A stretch of 64,000 nucleotides of DNA from the NCBI GenBank assembly GCA_022827885.1, contig JAJEIP010000137.1:124001-188000 (forward strand). Reading direction: 5' to 3'. This document shows positions 53,831 to 62,543 of the stretch, one piece after another; position 1 is the first letter of the stretch; every line of letters starts with the position of its first letter. Source of the stretch: Candidatus Poribacteria bacterium (lineage in GTDB: Bacteria; Poribacteria; WGA-4E; WGA-3G). Position numbers and translations under genes: made by a program. The notes beneath the pieces were generated by a model. That model saw only the letters and a program-made list of their open reading frames with translations. It did no database searches and was not told the DNA's origin.

Positions 53831-54859
53831 ATGAAACACTATACCCCCATTTTCATACTGTACTTTTTCGTTGCTCTCTGTGCGACCGCTGCAGATTATA
53901 CAGACGACGCAATCCGAACCCTACTACCCTTCGATGCCATTCCGGCTATCACCGATCCGCAATTCGTATCGGCTAGCGACGCGAAATTAGACCTTGATGC
54001 CCCTGTTATTGGTGTAACCTTCAACGACGAAAGCCGTGCCTATTCGCTCTATCTGCTGAACGGACACGAAATCGTCAACGACGTTGTCGGCGGACTGAAA
54101 ATCGCCACGACGTGGTGACCGCTCTGCAAAACGGCTATCGTGTATAGCCGGGACCTTGATGGGAAAACCTATACGTTTGGGGTTAGCGGTAAATTGTGGC
54201 GGGATGCGCTGTTGATGTATGACCATCAGACCCGTTCCCTCTGGTCACATATCACCGGAGAGGCGATAAAGGGACCCCTCAAAGGGAAGCGATTGAAACC
54301 ACTCGCCTCTATGCCACAGATCGCATGGAAAGCATGGCAGCTGAATTATCCGAATACACGTGTGCTGTCCGTGCCGACCAGAGATGGGATGCGCGAGAAC
54401 CGACGTCAGGATGTCTACGCCGATTATCACGCCAGCCAGCGCGCAGGCGTGAGCGGAATGGACTATACCGATAATCGGTTACCGAACAAATCCCTCGTCA
54501 TTGGCGTTCAGGTACAGACAAAGGATGGGAACACCCAGTTTCGGGCGTATCCGTTGACACACTTTACGGAAACTGCCATTATCAACGATACACTCGGCGA
54601 CGTGCCGCTGCTCATCTTTCATGACAAAAAATCTTTCGCAACGGCAGTCTTCAAACGGAATGTAGCAGCGGACGCGCGAACCTTTACGCCACAAGATCGA
54701 TACTTCGTAGAGGATAACACAGGGACGCGTTGGAATCTCGTTACAGGTGCGGCAATATCGGGGAAAGATGCGGGCAAGCGTTTAGAACGATTGCCCGCTG
54801 TTAACATCTATTGGTTCGCGTGGGCGCGCTACTATCCCGAAACCTCGATCTATCGGTAA
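53831..54859 (+). CDS. Exported DUF3179 protein with in-frame TGA (candidate selenoprotein)
   Basis: One frame of 343 codons, interrupted once by TGA at 54116-54118 (codon 96). Before it: signal peptide (LYFFVALCATAADY), PVIGVTFNDESRAYSLYLLNGHEIVNDVVGG. After it: PLCKTAIVYSR, YTFGVSGKLW, LLMYDHQTRSLWSHITGEAIKGPLKG and a second DUF3179-like half up to WFAWARYYPETSIYR. DUF3179 proteins normally read T(Y/F)CPLC here; this one reads T-W-TGA-P-L-C, so the TGA replaces the first Cys of a CxxC pair. A hairpin with bacterial SECIS geometry follows. If TGA is not recoded, the gene is a nonsense pseudogene with a 95-residue product. The family's function is unknown. Confidence 0.75.
54132..54150 (+). 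promoter_or_regulatory. Candidate bacterial SECIS element
   Basis: CGGCTAT (54132-54138), loop CGTGT (54139-54143), ATAGCCG (54144-54150): a perfect 7-bp stem. The stem starts 13 nt and the loop 20 nt after the TGA, and the loop has G in its first two bases followed by T. This fits the known bSECIS rules (loop about 16-37 nt from UGA, G in the first two loop positions). Confidence 0.6.
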
Positions 54860-54895
54860 CTATCGTAGAGTTCACAGTGGACCCTGCAACGGCAA

Positions 54896-54920
54896 TAGGC
54901 GCGCTTACAAAGCGCGCCTA
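54896..54920. terminator. GGCGCGC hairpin after the DUF3179 gene
   Basis: TAGGCGCGCTT, ACA, AAGCGCGCCTA: an 11-bp stem in the gap between converging genes; no T-run. It may end transcription from either side. Confidence 0.5.
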
Positions 54921-54961
54921 CCGGTAGATACCTGTATATTTTATATTTCGCCATAAAGACT

Positions 54962-55723
54962 TTAATCGTCCAGTTCGACGATTTCGCCTGTCATGTTGCG
55001 GTGCATCGTCGGGCGAATGACTAATTCCGGGATGTTGCTCCGTTGGGGTAGCGTCGCAATCAGCAAAATCGCCGCTGAGGTCTCGTCGACATCTACCATC
55101 GTGGCGCGAGCGGCAGCGTCCGGCGGAACCGGACGATTGTCCAGAATCGGCGTTGCTACCTCACCTGGAACGACAACGCTCGCTCGGATGCCGGTGTTCC
55201 GTAAATCTGCGTTGAGGAATTCCGTGAAATTGATAACCGCTGCCTTCGCAGCACCGTAAGCAAAACCGCTAAACGGACCCGGGGTGACCGCCGCGAGCGA
55301 CGAGATATTGATAATCGTCCCCGATTTCGCTTTTAGCATCGCCGGCACAACCGCTTTCGTACAGAAAAATGTGCCCATTAGATTTGAATCGATCACCGAA
55401 CGCATCTCCTCAGGGGGTGTGTTGAGGAGTCGCCGATGCTGTGAACTGTGTCCGGCATTGTTCACAAGCACGTCAATCCGTCCAAATTTTTCAAGCACAT
55501 CGGCAGTCATCTGTTCCACAGCATCGTAGTCAGCCACGTCAAACGCGTAACTTACCGCTGTCCCACCTGCCGCTTCAACTTCAGCCTTGACAGAGACCAA
55601 CTTTGATTCTGTTCTACCGTTAATGACAACCGTCGCACCCTCTTGTGCCATTGCGAGGGCGGCACCGCGCCCTATACCGCTGCCACCACCCGTAATAATA
55701 CAGACATTTCCTTCTAAACGCAT
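54962..55723 (-). CDS. Short-chain dehydrogenase/reductase
   Basis: A 253-residue SDR oxidoreductase. TGGGSGIG (cofactor), NNAG, Ser in NISSLAAVTPG, and the YGAAK catalytic pair (YxxxK) are all present, so the enzyme should be active. Substrate unknown. Its start lies 10 nt inside the end of the PhyH gene upstream on the same strand, so the two are probably co-translated and may act in one pathway. Confidence 0.93.
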   Translation of the reverse strand: MRLEGNVCIITGGGSGIGRGAALAMAQEGATVVINGRTESKLVSVKAEVEAAGGTAVSYAFDVADYDAVEQMTADVLEKFGRIDVLVNNAGHSSQHRRLLNTPPEEMRSVIDSNLMGTFFCTKAVVPAMLKAKSGTIINISSLAAVTPGPFSGFAYGAAKAAVINFTEFLNADLRNTGIRASVVVPGEVATPILDNRPVPPDAAARATMVDVDETSAAILLIATLPQRSNIPELVIRPTMHRNMTGEIVELDD

Positions 55724-56556
55724 TCTTCTCCTCCATTCGGCAAAACGGGTTTTACTGCCGCTTTCACCGCTTTTGATAACGATTCTAATTCATACTGTGC
55801 ATCCGAGATTTTATCGCGATGTTCGTCGAGTGGGTATCCACCCTTTCCGGTCTCATTGAAATAGGCACTCAGTTGGTAACGTTGGAAGATGTTCATCCGT
55901 GGGTAATCCTCTGTCCACGGACTCGCATCGTGGAGCAGGTTTGTGGAGAAGATCGCCACATCGCCTGCCGCCATCGGAAGTGTAATTGAAGTGGGAGGAT
56001 CGTGCTTCACGGGCAGATTCTCTGGGGTCTGAAACAGGGATTTATGACTACCGGGGACAAGACAAAAGCCGGTTCCGGGTGGCACCTCTACGAGTGCTAC
56101 CCACGTCGCAATGTGGCTGCAATAGATGTGTCCAGCAGCGGCTTGATAATCGTTGTGTGGGTTGCGAAACCCAGGTGGGAATTTGAACCCACTGTCGTCA
56201 CGATGGAAGTGTTGCGGGGCATCGTGTTTCGTCATCATCGTGAAATTGCAATGAAACAGGCGTGGGGCATTCATTGTCAACCCCGCCACAACCCGCATAA
56301 TGTCAGGATTCATTGCAAGGTCTTCAAAGAGACGATGCCCATACTGGATATGTCCGATATGTGTTTTACAAGGCTCCTGTCGTCCGCGGTCCAGCGGTGG
56401 TGGGATGTCGGCTTCATCAATTGTCAACCAATGTTGAAGCACATCTAACATCTCTGCAATTGCGTCTTTTGGGATAATATTCCGTAAAACGAGAAAGCCG
56501 TGTAAATCAAAGTACCACTTCTCCGCTTCCGTCAAAGTGGAATGGATTGTATGCAT
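55714..56556 (-). CDS. Phytanoyl-CoA dioxygenase (PhyH)-family protein 3
   Basis: A 280-residue Fe(II)/2-oxoglutarate oxygenase. EKWYFDLHGFLVLRNIIPKDAIAEML is the family N terminus. HFHRDDSGF gives a good metal-binding HxxD-like site, GHIYCSHIATWVALVEVPPGTGFCLVPGSHKSLFQTPENL matches the core, and GDVAIFSTNLLHDASPW supplies the distal His. I start at ATG 56556 with GGAG 7 nt upstream. It overlaps the SDR gene by 10 nt. Confidence 0.9.
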   Translation of the reverse strand: MHTIHSTLTEAEKWYFDLHGFLVLRNIIPKDAIAEMLDVLQHWLTIDEADIPPPLDRGRQEPCKTHIGHIQYGHRLFEDLAMNPDIMRVVAGLTMNAPRLFHCNFTMMTKHDAPQHFHRDDSGFKFPPGFRNPHNDYQAAAGHIYCSHIATWVALVEVPPGTGFCLVPGSHKSLFQTPENLPVKHDPPTSITLPMAAGDVAIFSTNLLHDASPWTEDYPRMNIFQRYQLSAYFNETGKGGYPLDEHRDKISDAQYELESLSKAVKAAVKPVLPNGGEECV

Positions 56557-56574
56557 TAATTTTCTCCGCAATTC

Positions 56575-57585
56575 TTACTCGTCAATCTGTTTGAGTTCTC
56601 CCCAGAGCGTCATCAGTTTCTCCGCACTTGGTGATACAGAAAGAAACCCCTCTGGTACCCATTCAAGACCAGACCCACTTACCAAACCTCTTGTTGCTTC
56701 GAGGGGTTTTCCACCCCTACCGTCTGTTGTATTTGCGAGACAGATGGCCGATTTCGCAAAGAACTCAGCCACTGGAATCAGACCTTGTCCGAGTAAATCT
56801 ATCGGCAATTCTGTCAAAGTATAGGCAATCCATTTTCCACTCGGGGACCACGTAGGTTGGGAGATAATTGTGAGCTCTTTATACAACTGAGTAAGTTGGC
56901 GCTGTTTTTTTCTGTCAACGTTAATACTAAAAAGAGCGACACTTCCAAGGATGTCTCCCGCGGCGATAAAAGCAATCTCTTTGCCATTAGGTGACCAGGT
57001 GCATCCAATGAAAGATGTCTCCGCAAGGTATCTCACACCTCTGCCTTCAGCAGTCATCACATAGAGGGAGTTTTTATCTCTTCTATTTGAAGTGAAGGCG
57101 ATCCGTTGACTATCTGGCGACCAAATCGGTCTGCTACAGTGTCCTTGATTCGTCAGTCGCATCAAATTTTCGCCATCGGCATCCATTCTATAAATAGCCA
57201 TCTCCCCGACACGATCCGAGATGAACGCAATCCATTTCCCATTCGGGGACCACGCGGGCCAAATATCTCTGTTACCGTCAAAGGTCAATTGACGTTGTGT
57301 ATTTGTTCTTACATCCGCCACATAAATATTAGGGTCTCCATCCTGATTAGAGCCGTAGGTAACTGAACGTCCATCAGGCGACCAGCTGAAAGTGCCTATA
57401 CGTCCCGGACCTACTATCAATCGTGGCGTTTCAAGGAGTTGTCCACCGGTGTTTACAAGATGGATAGAACGGTCTCCGCCGTTTCTGGGGAGAAAAGAAA
57501 GGATCTCCGTCTCAACCGCCCATCCGTTACTCACAGACAGCAACAATGTCATTCCCAACACCACGTAAATTCGTATGCGTTTCAT
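56575..57585 (-). CDS. Exported TolB-like beta-propeller protein 1
   Basis: A 336-residue protein with signal peptide (IYVVLGMTLLLSVSNGWAVE) and five or more WD40-like/TolB PD40 repeats. They are seen as FSWSPDGRSVTYGSNQDGDPNIYVAD, PAWSPNGKWIAFISDR, PIWSPDSQRIAFTSNRRDKNSLYV, CTWSPNGKEIAFIA and PTWSPSGKWIAYT. It is probably a periplasmic binding propeller without the N-terminal domain of true TolB. I start at ATG 57585 (MKRIRIY); an upstream TTG is weaker. Paralogue of 57933-59024. Confidence 0.87.
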   Translation of the reverse strand: MKRIRIYVVLGMTLLLSVSNGWAVETEILSFLPRNGGDRSIHLVNTGGQLLETPRLIVGPGRIGTFSWSPDGRSVTYGSNQDGDPNIYVADVRTNTQRQLTFDGNRDIWPAWSPNGKWIAFISDRVGEMAIYRMDADGENLMRLTNQGHCSRPIWSPDSQRIAFTSNRRDKNSLYVMTAEGRGVRYLAETSFIGCTWSPNGKEIAFIAAGDILGSVALFSINVDRKKQRQLTQLYKELTIISQPTWSPSGKWIAYTLTELPIDLLGQGLIPVAEFFAKSAICLANTTDGRGGKPLEATRGLVSGSGLEWVPEGFLSVSPSAEKLMTLWGELKQIDE

Positions 57586-57932
57586 CAAGTTCTTCAGATT
57601 TGGAAACTCCAATCTTTAGATTGAAGAAGAAAATCTGCCTCCTTTTTTATTCACATGTTTCGTCAAAAATGCTATAATCGTTCTATGGAAATGGCGATTT
57701 TTTCGCATACCACACATTTCCAAGTAACTCGAAGGCGTTGGAACGTTCGTTCTACTTCTGAAGTCGGAAGGGTCTGAGGTTCTGCATTGTGGGCTGCTTG
57801 AGCCCCTCGGGGGTAGGCAGGTAAAGTTACGAACCATAGCCCGAGAAATTTCCGAAAATTCGCGTGCTTTCACAAGCCCCGAATTCATTCGGGGGTACTT
57901 GACGTCAACATATCCTTTCTATAATATAGCAT
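57586..57932. other. Intergenic region without a supported gene
   Basis: About 350 bases between two TolB-like genes. A 90-codon minus-strand frame here lacks a ribosome binding site and family resemblance. A CCCCGAATtcATTCGGGG palindrome lies near 57880-57900, probably a dispersed element or terminator. Confidence 0.5.
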
Positions 57933-59024
57933 CTACTTGGAAGTGCCTTCCATTTGCTTGAGTTTCCCCCAAAATGTTGTCTGCTTCTCCACACTCGGTG
58001 ATACAGAGAGAAACCCCTCCGGCACCCATGCAGGAGACACATCGATTCCCGCTTCCTTTACAAGCGGTGTTCCACGCTCGTTACCCTTCGCGTCAATAAT
58101 ATAGATGTCAGCGGTTTGCCCGAGTATTGTATCTGAATAAACGTAGGCAATCCGTTTACCATCAGGAGACCACGCGGGGGAATTAACCTCTGGAAGCGGA
58201 ATACGTGGTAGTTGGACGTTCACAAGTTTCTGTTTTTCTGCTTTCAGCGGCTTTACTATGGGCCCGCCTCGTGTCAGTTGGCGGAAGTTTTCTCCATCCA
58301 CGTCAATCACGCAGAGGTGATATCGCTGAGCTTGAGGGATATGCAAACTAAAAGCGATCTGTTTTCCATCCGGAGACCAAGCACATTTACTTGTAAACAT
58401 GCCTCTGTTTCTGTCAGAAACCCGTCTCAACCGTTTCCCATTGGCATTCATTACATAGAGACCGTTCCTCATACCCACTTTATCGTGGGATAAAGAAACA
58501 AAAGCGATCTGTTTTCCATCCGGGGACCAGGCAGGTCGCCCGTAGTATCCAGGATCTGTCAACTCTACCAGATGTGCCCCGTTGACATCCGTTTTGTAGA
58601 TGTGGGATTTTCCAGAATCACCAGCGACAAAGGCAATCCACTTTCCATCTGGAGACCACGCTGGGAATAATTCTCTATCGTGGTGGTTTGTGAGTCTCCG
58701 ATGTCCCTTTGTCTTTAGGTCTATTACGTAGATCTTGAGGTTTTCATCTCTGTTGGAGGTATATGCCAAGAAACGCCCATCTGGGGACCATGTCGGATCC
58801 GGTGGCCATGGCGGTCCACCGGCTTCACGGGCGAGGTTTGTTGCGAGTCTGCGAAGTCCTTCTCCATCGGTATCCATAACATAAATGTCTAAAGTTCCTG
58901 ATCGGTTGGAAGCAAAAGATATCCGCTCACTTCCCGCGGCGTCTGTCCAGTTGGCTATGAACAGCAGACATCCACTGAGCAATAACACCGTTCCTAATAC
59001 GACAGAACTTCGCGTACGTTTCAT
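57933..59024 (-). CDS. Exported TolB-like beta-propeller protein 2
   Basis: A 363-residue paralogue of the previous gene with a signal peptide (VVLGTVLLLSGCLLFIANWTDAAG; the LSGC may instead be a lipobox, making it a lipoprotein). It has six PD40-type repeats (PTWSPDGRFLAYTSNRDE, PAWSPDGKWIAFVAGD, PAWSPDGKQIAFVS, CAWSPDGKQIAFSL, PAWSPDGKRIAYVYSD). Both end in the same SPAWVPEGFLSVSPS-like tail and KLKQM/ELKQI, so they arose by tandem duplication. Confidence 0.88.
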   Translation of the reverse strand: MKRTRSSVVLGTVLLLSGCLLFIANWTDAAGSERISFASNRSGTLDIYVMDTDGEGLRRLATNLAREAGGPPWPPDPTWSPDGRFLAYTSNRDENLKIYVIDLKTKGHRRLTNHHDRELFPAWSPDGKWIAFVAGDSGKSHIYKTDVNGAHLVELTDPGYYGRPAWSPDGKQIAFVSLSHDKVGMRNGLYVMNANGKRLRRVSDRNRGMFTSKCAWSPDGKQIAFSLHIPQAQRYHLCVIDVDGENFRQLTRGGPIVKPLKAEKQKLVNVQLPRIPLPEVNSPAWSPDGKRIAYVYSDTILGQTADIYIIDAKGNERGTPLVKEAGIDVSPAWVPEGFLSVSPSVEKQTTFWGKLKQMEGTSK

Positions 59025-59187
59025 AGCGACGAATCCCTCCTATTCCTAAGAACACAGATTAGCAGAATTCGGAAAAATTTTCAAGAATTCAGTTGGTTTC
59101 GCATTTCACAGAGGTATTGAATTTTCGGTCCTCTATAAATCGCACATCGCTTTGCAGAAAATCGGAGTGGTTACGATTTCAAAAGAC

Positions 59188-59215
59188 TTGACAAAAATCT
59201 TAAAACCCCTATAAT
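59188..59215 (+). promoter_or_regulatory. Sigma-70-type promoter for the aldolase gene
   Basis: TTGACA (59188-59193), 16 nt, TATAAT (59210-59215), about 40 nt before the GTG start at 59256. Confidence 0.8.
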
Positions 59216-59255
59216 AGACCTCACAATTTAGTTGAGTCCCAAGGAGATCATCCCA

Positions 59256-59921
59256 GTGTCTTTAAAACAACGCATCCATAATAAAGAAGCGATTAACATC
59301 GCATCCGGTGTCCCGTTCGGTTGCACCCGCGACGAGATGGAAGCAGTTCTCGGTCAAGGCAACTACGATTTAGTCAGTGTTGACCATCAGCATGGACCCG
59401 CAAATGAAGACCAACTCGTCGAATATTGTGCGATGGCGAGCGAATTCGATGTAGGTGTGCAGCTCCGCATCAAACACACGCGCAACGCGTATCTCATAGG
59501 GAATCTGTTGGATTTGGGGCCCCTTGCTATTGTTGTACCACAGGTCGAGAGCGTTGAAACGGTGGACGAAGCAATTGATTTCTTTTACTATCTACCGATG
59601 GGAAAACGGAGTTGGGGTCCCAGCAGTGCTTACGGTATCAAAGGGGGCATGGACCGCCTTGAATACGCCGAATGGTGGAACAACACCGGCATTCTCATCT
59701 TACAGATTGAGTCTGTTGATGCCGTGATTAACGTCGGTAAATTCGCAAAACCCGGTGTGGATATGGTAACCTTCGGTGAGAACGACCTGAATTTTAGCAT
59801 AGAATCCTATCCGAGTTCTCCGTTTCAGAACCTTCAAGAGTGCATCGCGCACGTAGAAACACAATTGGCGGATACACACGTCAAAGTCGGGGCTGGAAGT
59901 TCGCCATCGGGTTCCCTGTAG
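59256..59921 (+). CDS. HpcH/HpaI aldolase family protein (short C terminus)
   Basis: A 221-residue aldolase-like TIM barrel. VSVDHQHGPANEDQLVEY, RIKHTRNAYLIGNLLDLGPLAIVVPQVE and LILQIESVDAVINVGKFAKPGVDMVTFGENDL hold the catalytic His, the metal-binding Glu and Asp. I start at GTG 59256 with AAGGAG 9 nt upstream. The protein is shorter than the usual 250 residues; its last codons (GSSPSGSL) run into a dispersed TGTAGGAG-type element, so the C terminus may have been replaced. The Gfo/Idh/MocA gene follows 88 nt later. Confidence 0.85.
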   Translation: MSLKQRIHNKEAINIASGVPFGCTRDEMEAVLGQGNYDLVSVDHQHGPANEDQLVEYCAMASEFDVGVQLRIKHTRNAYLIGNLLDLGPLAIVVPQVESVETVDEAIDFFYYLPMGKRSWGPSSAYGIKGGMDRLEYAEWWNNTGILILQIESVDAVINVGKFAKPGVDMVTFGENDLNFSIESYPSSPFQNLQECIAHVETQLADTHVKVGAGSSPSGSL

Positions 59922-60009
59922 GAGTGGAGTCCACTTCTCCGTGGGAGGGGTTTTCAACCCCGATTGCATGGACTTTAGGCAATTTATAACCCTGAGAAGG
60001 AGTATTAGA

Positions 60010-61254
60010 ATGTCAAAACGGATTAAAATCGGGATTATTGGATGTGGTATGATAGCCGGTTCGCATGTAAACGGGTATCTTGACCATCCACAGCACGCCG
60101 AAATCGTCGCTGTTTGCGATACGGTGGAAGCGAATGTGAAACGGCGGCATGCGGAAGCCCTTTCCGGTGCAGCCTCGCGCGCCGAAGCCGCAAAAGCCGA
60201 CGCAGAAAAGGCAGATACAGCGGAAGCACGCGAGCAGTTGAACGCAGACGCTGCGCTCTGGTCAGAATACGCGAATAACGGGGTCAAAATCTTTAGCGAT
60301 TACAACGAAATGATAAGGGAGTGTGATTTAGACGCTGTCAGTCTTGCCCTACCGCCGTTTGTCCATGAACCCGCCACAATCGCAGCAGCGCAAGCTGGAA
60401 ACCACGTCTTTTGCGAGAAACCGATGGCGCGCACGGCAACAGAGGCGCGAAATATGCGGGATGCTTGTGACGCCGCTGGCGTTAAACTCGCATATCAAAG
60501 CGGCGGCACATGCCTGGATCCGACAAGCCACGCCATTCGGGACTATGTCACGTCTGGGAAACTCGGTGATGTCTATTACGGTAGGCTTACGAGTTACCGT
60601 GTCCGTGGCAGACCGAATGTGGATATGTTTGGCTTCGGTAGATGGTTCCTGAATTCCGTCTATAGCGGCGGTGGCACGATATACGATACGGGGGTCTACG
60701 ATATCAACCGTTCCATTTATCTACTCGGTTCTCCACAACCTGCTACCATCAGCGGTATCGCCTATCGTGGGATGCTCCCTGAATACACGGGTGAAGAGAT
60801 CAATGATGTTGAGGAACACGCCTCTGTCTTTGTCCGATTCACTAACGGTATGTCCTTTACTTATGAACACGGCTGGTCAAGTAACATGGCGGGACAACCG
60901 CAAGGTATCTTCATCTTCGGTTCCAAAGGGTCGTTCAGTAGCGACAAACTCTTCCTTGAAAAAGGGGACTGGGATACCGATGATCAGGGTAACCGTAGGC
61001 GTTATCAAAGCAATCTTGTCGAAACGCCGTTGGAGTTACCAGAGAGGTCGTTCCCCGATAAGTTCCGCGATTTCCTTGATGCCTGTAACAGCGATGCCCA
61101 ACCTGTCAGTAATGGGGATGTCGGTCTGAAGGTTACAGAGATTATGAGTGGTTCGCTTTTGTCAGCGAAACTCGGTCGTGAAATCAGCGTAGAGGAACTT
61201 TATGAAATAGAAGCACTTCGCACTGAACCAACGCCAGGGTGGCCGATTCCATAA
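60010..61254 (+). CDS. Gfo/Idh/MocA-family oxidoreductase with helical insertion
   Basis: A 414-residue NAD(P)-dependent sugar or inositol dehydrogenase-like protein. IKIGIIGCGMIAGSHVNGYLDHP is the Rossmann start, LALPPFVHEPATIAAAQAGNHVFCEKPMARTATEA holds the EKP motif, and the C-terminal sheet domain includes GGGTIYDTGVYDINRS. An Ala/Glu/Lys-rich helical insertion of about 35 residues (SRAEAAKADAEKADTAEAR, about residues 58-90) interrupts the Rossmann domain. It is downstream of the aldolase, so a keto-sugar pathway is possible. AGAAGGAGT precedes the ATG. Confidence 0.9.
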   Translation: MSKRIKIGIIGCGMIAGSHVNGYLDHPQHAEIVAVCDTVEANVKRRHAEALSGAASRAEAAKADAEKADTAEAREQLNADAALWSEYANNGVKIFSDYNEMIRECDLDAVSLALPPFVHEPATIAAAQAGNHVFCEKPMARTATEARNMRDACDAAGVKLAYQSGGTCLDPTSHAIRDYVTSGKLGDVYYGRLTSYRVRGRPNVDMFGFGRWFLNSVYSGGGTIYDTGVYDINRSIYLLGSPQPATISGIAYRGMLPEYTGEEINDVEEHASVFVRFTNGMSFTYEHGWSSNMAGQPQGIFIFGSKGSFSSDKLFLEKGDWDTDDQGNRRRYQSNLVETPLELPERSFPDKFRDFLDACNSDAQPVSNGDVGLKVTEIMSGSLLSAKLGREISVEELYEIEALRTEPTPGWPIP

Positions 61255-61439
61255 CAGGACCTCCTGTGACTTTAAAGTTGACAAATTACCTTCCTATCAG
61301 GTATCCTTTAAAGTGGCGTTGGGTGTGCGGGAATATATGCATATCTTCTTAAGTTAAGGGGCGGTGGATTATGATGAAATGCTTAGCAAACGGCATATCT
61401 TCTGCCAGAACACCTTTTCTTTATTAGCCTCGCAAACGT

Positions 61440-61563
61440 AGCCCGTAACGTAGTGGAAGGGTTTTTGCTTGGGTATTTTTCAGATATACGGAGAAGGGCG
61501 TTCATGCCCAAACCCACTTGATCGAACCGCAAGGAATAATTAAAAAAGGAATAATTAAAAATG
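61440..61563 (+). repeat. Dispersed start-codon repeat before the Mo-hydroxylase operon
   Basis: Modules GTAGCCCGTAACGTAGTGG, GGGTTTTTGCTTGGGTATTT, AGATATACGGAGAAGGGCG and GAACCGCAAGGAATAATTAA, with the last GGAATAATTAAAAA duplicated in tandem. It ends in an ATG at 61561 that opens only a 3-codon frame (ATG GAG GAT TAA). The rest of the 320-nt gap 61255-61574 shows no gene. Confidence 0.8.
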
Positions 61564-61574
61564 GAGGATTAAAT

Positions 61575-62420
61575 TTGAAAGGTTTTGAGTTTTTTGAACC
61601 GACCACCCTCGCGGAAGCCTCTCGGCTATTCGCACAGGAGCACGCGCAGCTCCTTGCGGGCGGAACAGACCTCGTTATCGGTATGAAGGCACTCACCGAA
61701 ACGCCGCAGTCTGTGATTAGTTTGCAGAAAATTCCGGGATTGGATGGCATTACGACAGAGGGCGACGGTATTAGCATCGGTGCAATGACGAAGGTGCGGG
61801 AGGTGGAATTATCGGCAGATATTCAGAATCACCACACCGCGCTGGCAGAAGGTGCCTCGGAAATCGGTTCTATCCAGATCCGTAATCTCGCAACTATCGG
61901 TGGAAACATTGCGCACGCTTCTCCCGCTGCAGATACAGTTGCCGGTTTGCTGGTCGCTGATGCACAGGTTGACATCGCAAGTGCGGATGGCGAGCGGAGT
62001 GTGGCGATTGATGAGCTTTTCACGGGTCCCGGACAGACTGTCTTAGCACCGGGGGAGATTATCACACGCTTTCGTTTACCGAGCCCAGCGTCTGGTTCCC
62101 ACTACATCAAGCATAAAATCCGAGAAGTGATGGATCTGGCGTTCATCGGGGTTGCTGCTGCTGTCAATCTGGATAATGGGACAATCACAGATGCCCGGAT
62201 CGGACTCGCAGCTGTCGCGCCTACACCAATTCGCGCGACGGAGGCAGAAAATCTTTTGAGAGGAAACGAGCTGACAGCGGAACTTCTGCAACAAGCCGGT
62301 GAAGCCGCGGCAGCAGCCGCCAGCCCGATATCCGATCTACGATGCTCCGCAGAACATCGCAAAGAAATGGTCGATGTTCTTACGAGGCGAACCTTACAAG
62401 AGGCAGTCGCGCGAGCATAA
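61575..62420 (+). CDS. Molybdenum hydroxylase FAD subunit (CoxM/XdhB-like)
   Basis: The 281-residue medium subunit of a xanthine dehydrogenase / CO dehydrogenase-type enzyme, passing electrons to FAD. FEFFEPTTLAEASRLFAQEHAQLLAGGTDLVIGMK binds FAD, RNLATIGGNIAHASPAADTVAGLL is the second FAD motif, and the C-terminal domain (DARIGLAAVAPTPIRATEAENLL) is typical. The start is TTG 61575 (MKGFEFF) because GGAGG lies 7 nt upstream; the ATG at 61561 is out of frame. The 2Fe-2S subunit gene follows. Confidence 0.9.
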   Translation: MKGFEFFEPTTLAEASRLFAQEHAQLLAGGTDLVIGMKALTETPQSVISLQKIPGLDGITTEGDGISIGAMTKVREVELSADIQNHHTALAEGASEIGSIQIRNLATIGGNIAHASPAADTVAGLLVADAQVDIASADGERSVAIDELFTGPGQTVLAPGEIITRFRLPSPASGSHYIKHKIREVMDLAFIGVAAAVNLDNGTITDARIGLAAVAPTPIRATEAENLLRGNELTAELLQQAGEAAAAAASPISDLRCSAEHRKEMVDVLTRRTLQEAVARA

Positions 62421-62543
62421 GTGGAATTATTTACTAAAAACGATAGCCTGCAACAACGGCGCAGGCGGGTACTCTAAAAAAACCGTCAAATCTCTAATCG
62501 CGTCGTTCTTCCGCAAGGTATAATTAAAATAAGGAGAAAAGAT

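Noticed and set aside
53831-54859. General reassignment of TGA to an amino acid
   Set aside because: Several intact genes here end in TGA (sigma 10607, DUF5694 copies 3 and 5, atpH), so TGA is a normal stop; only local recoding or a mutation can explain the DUF3179 gene.
57616-57888. 90-codon minus-strand frame between the TolB-like genes
   Set aside because: It runs through a palindromic element, has no ribosome binding site and resembles nothing I know.
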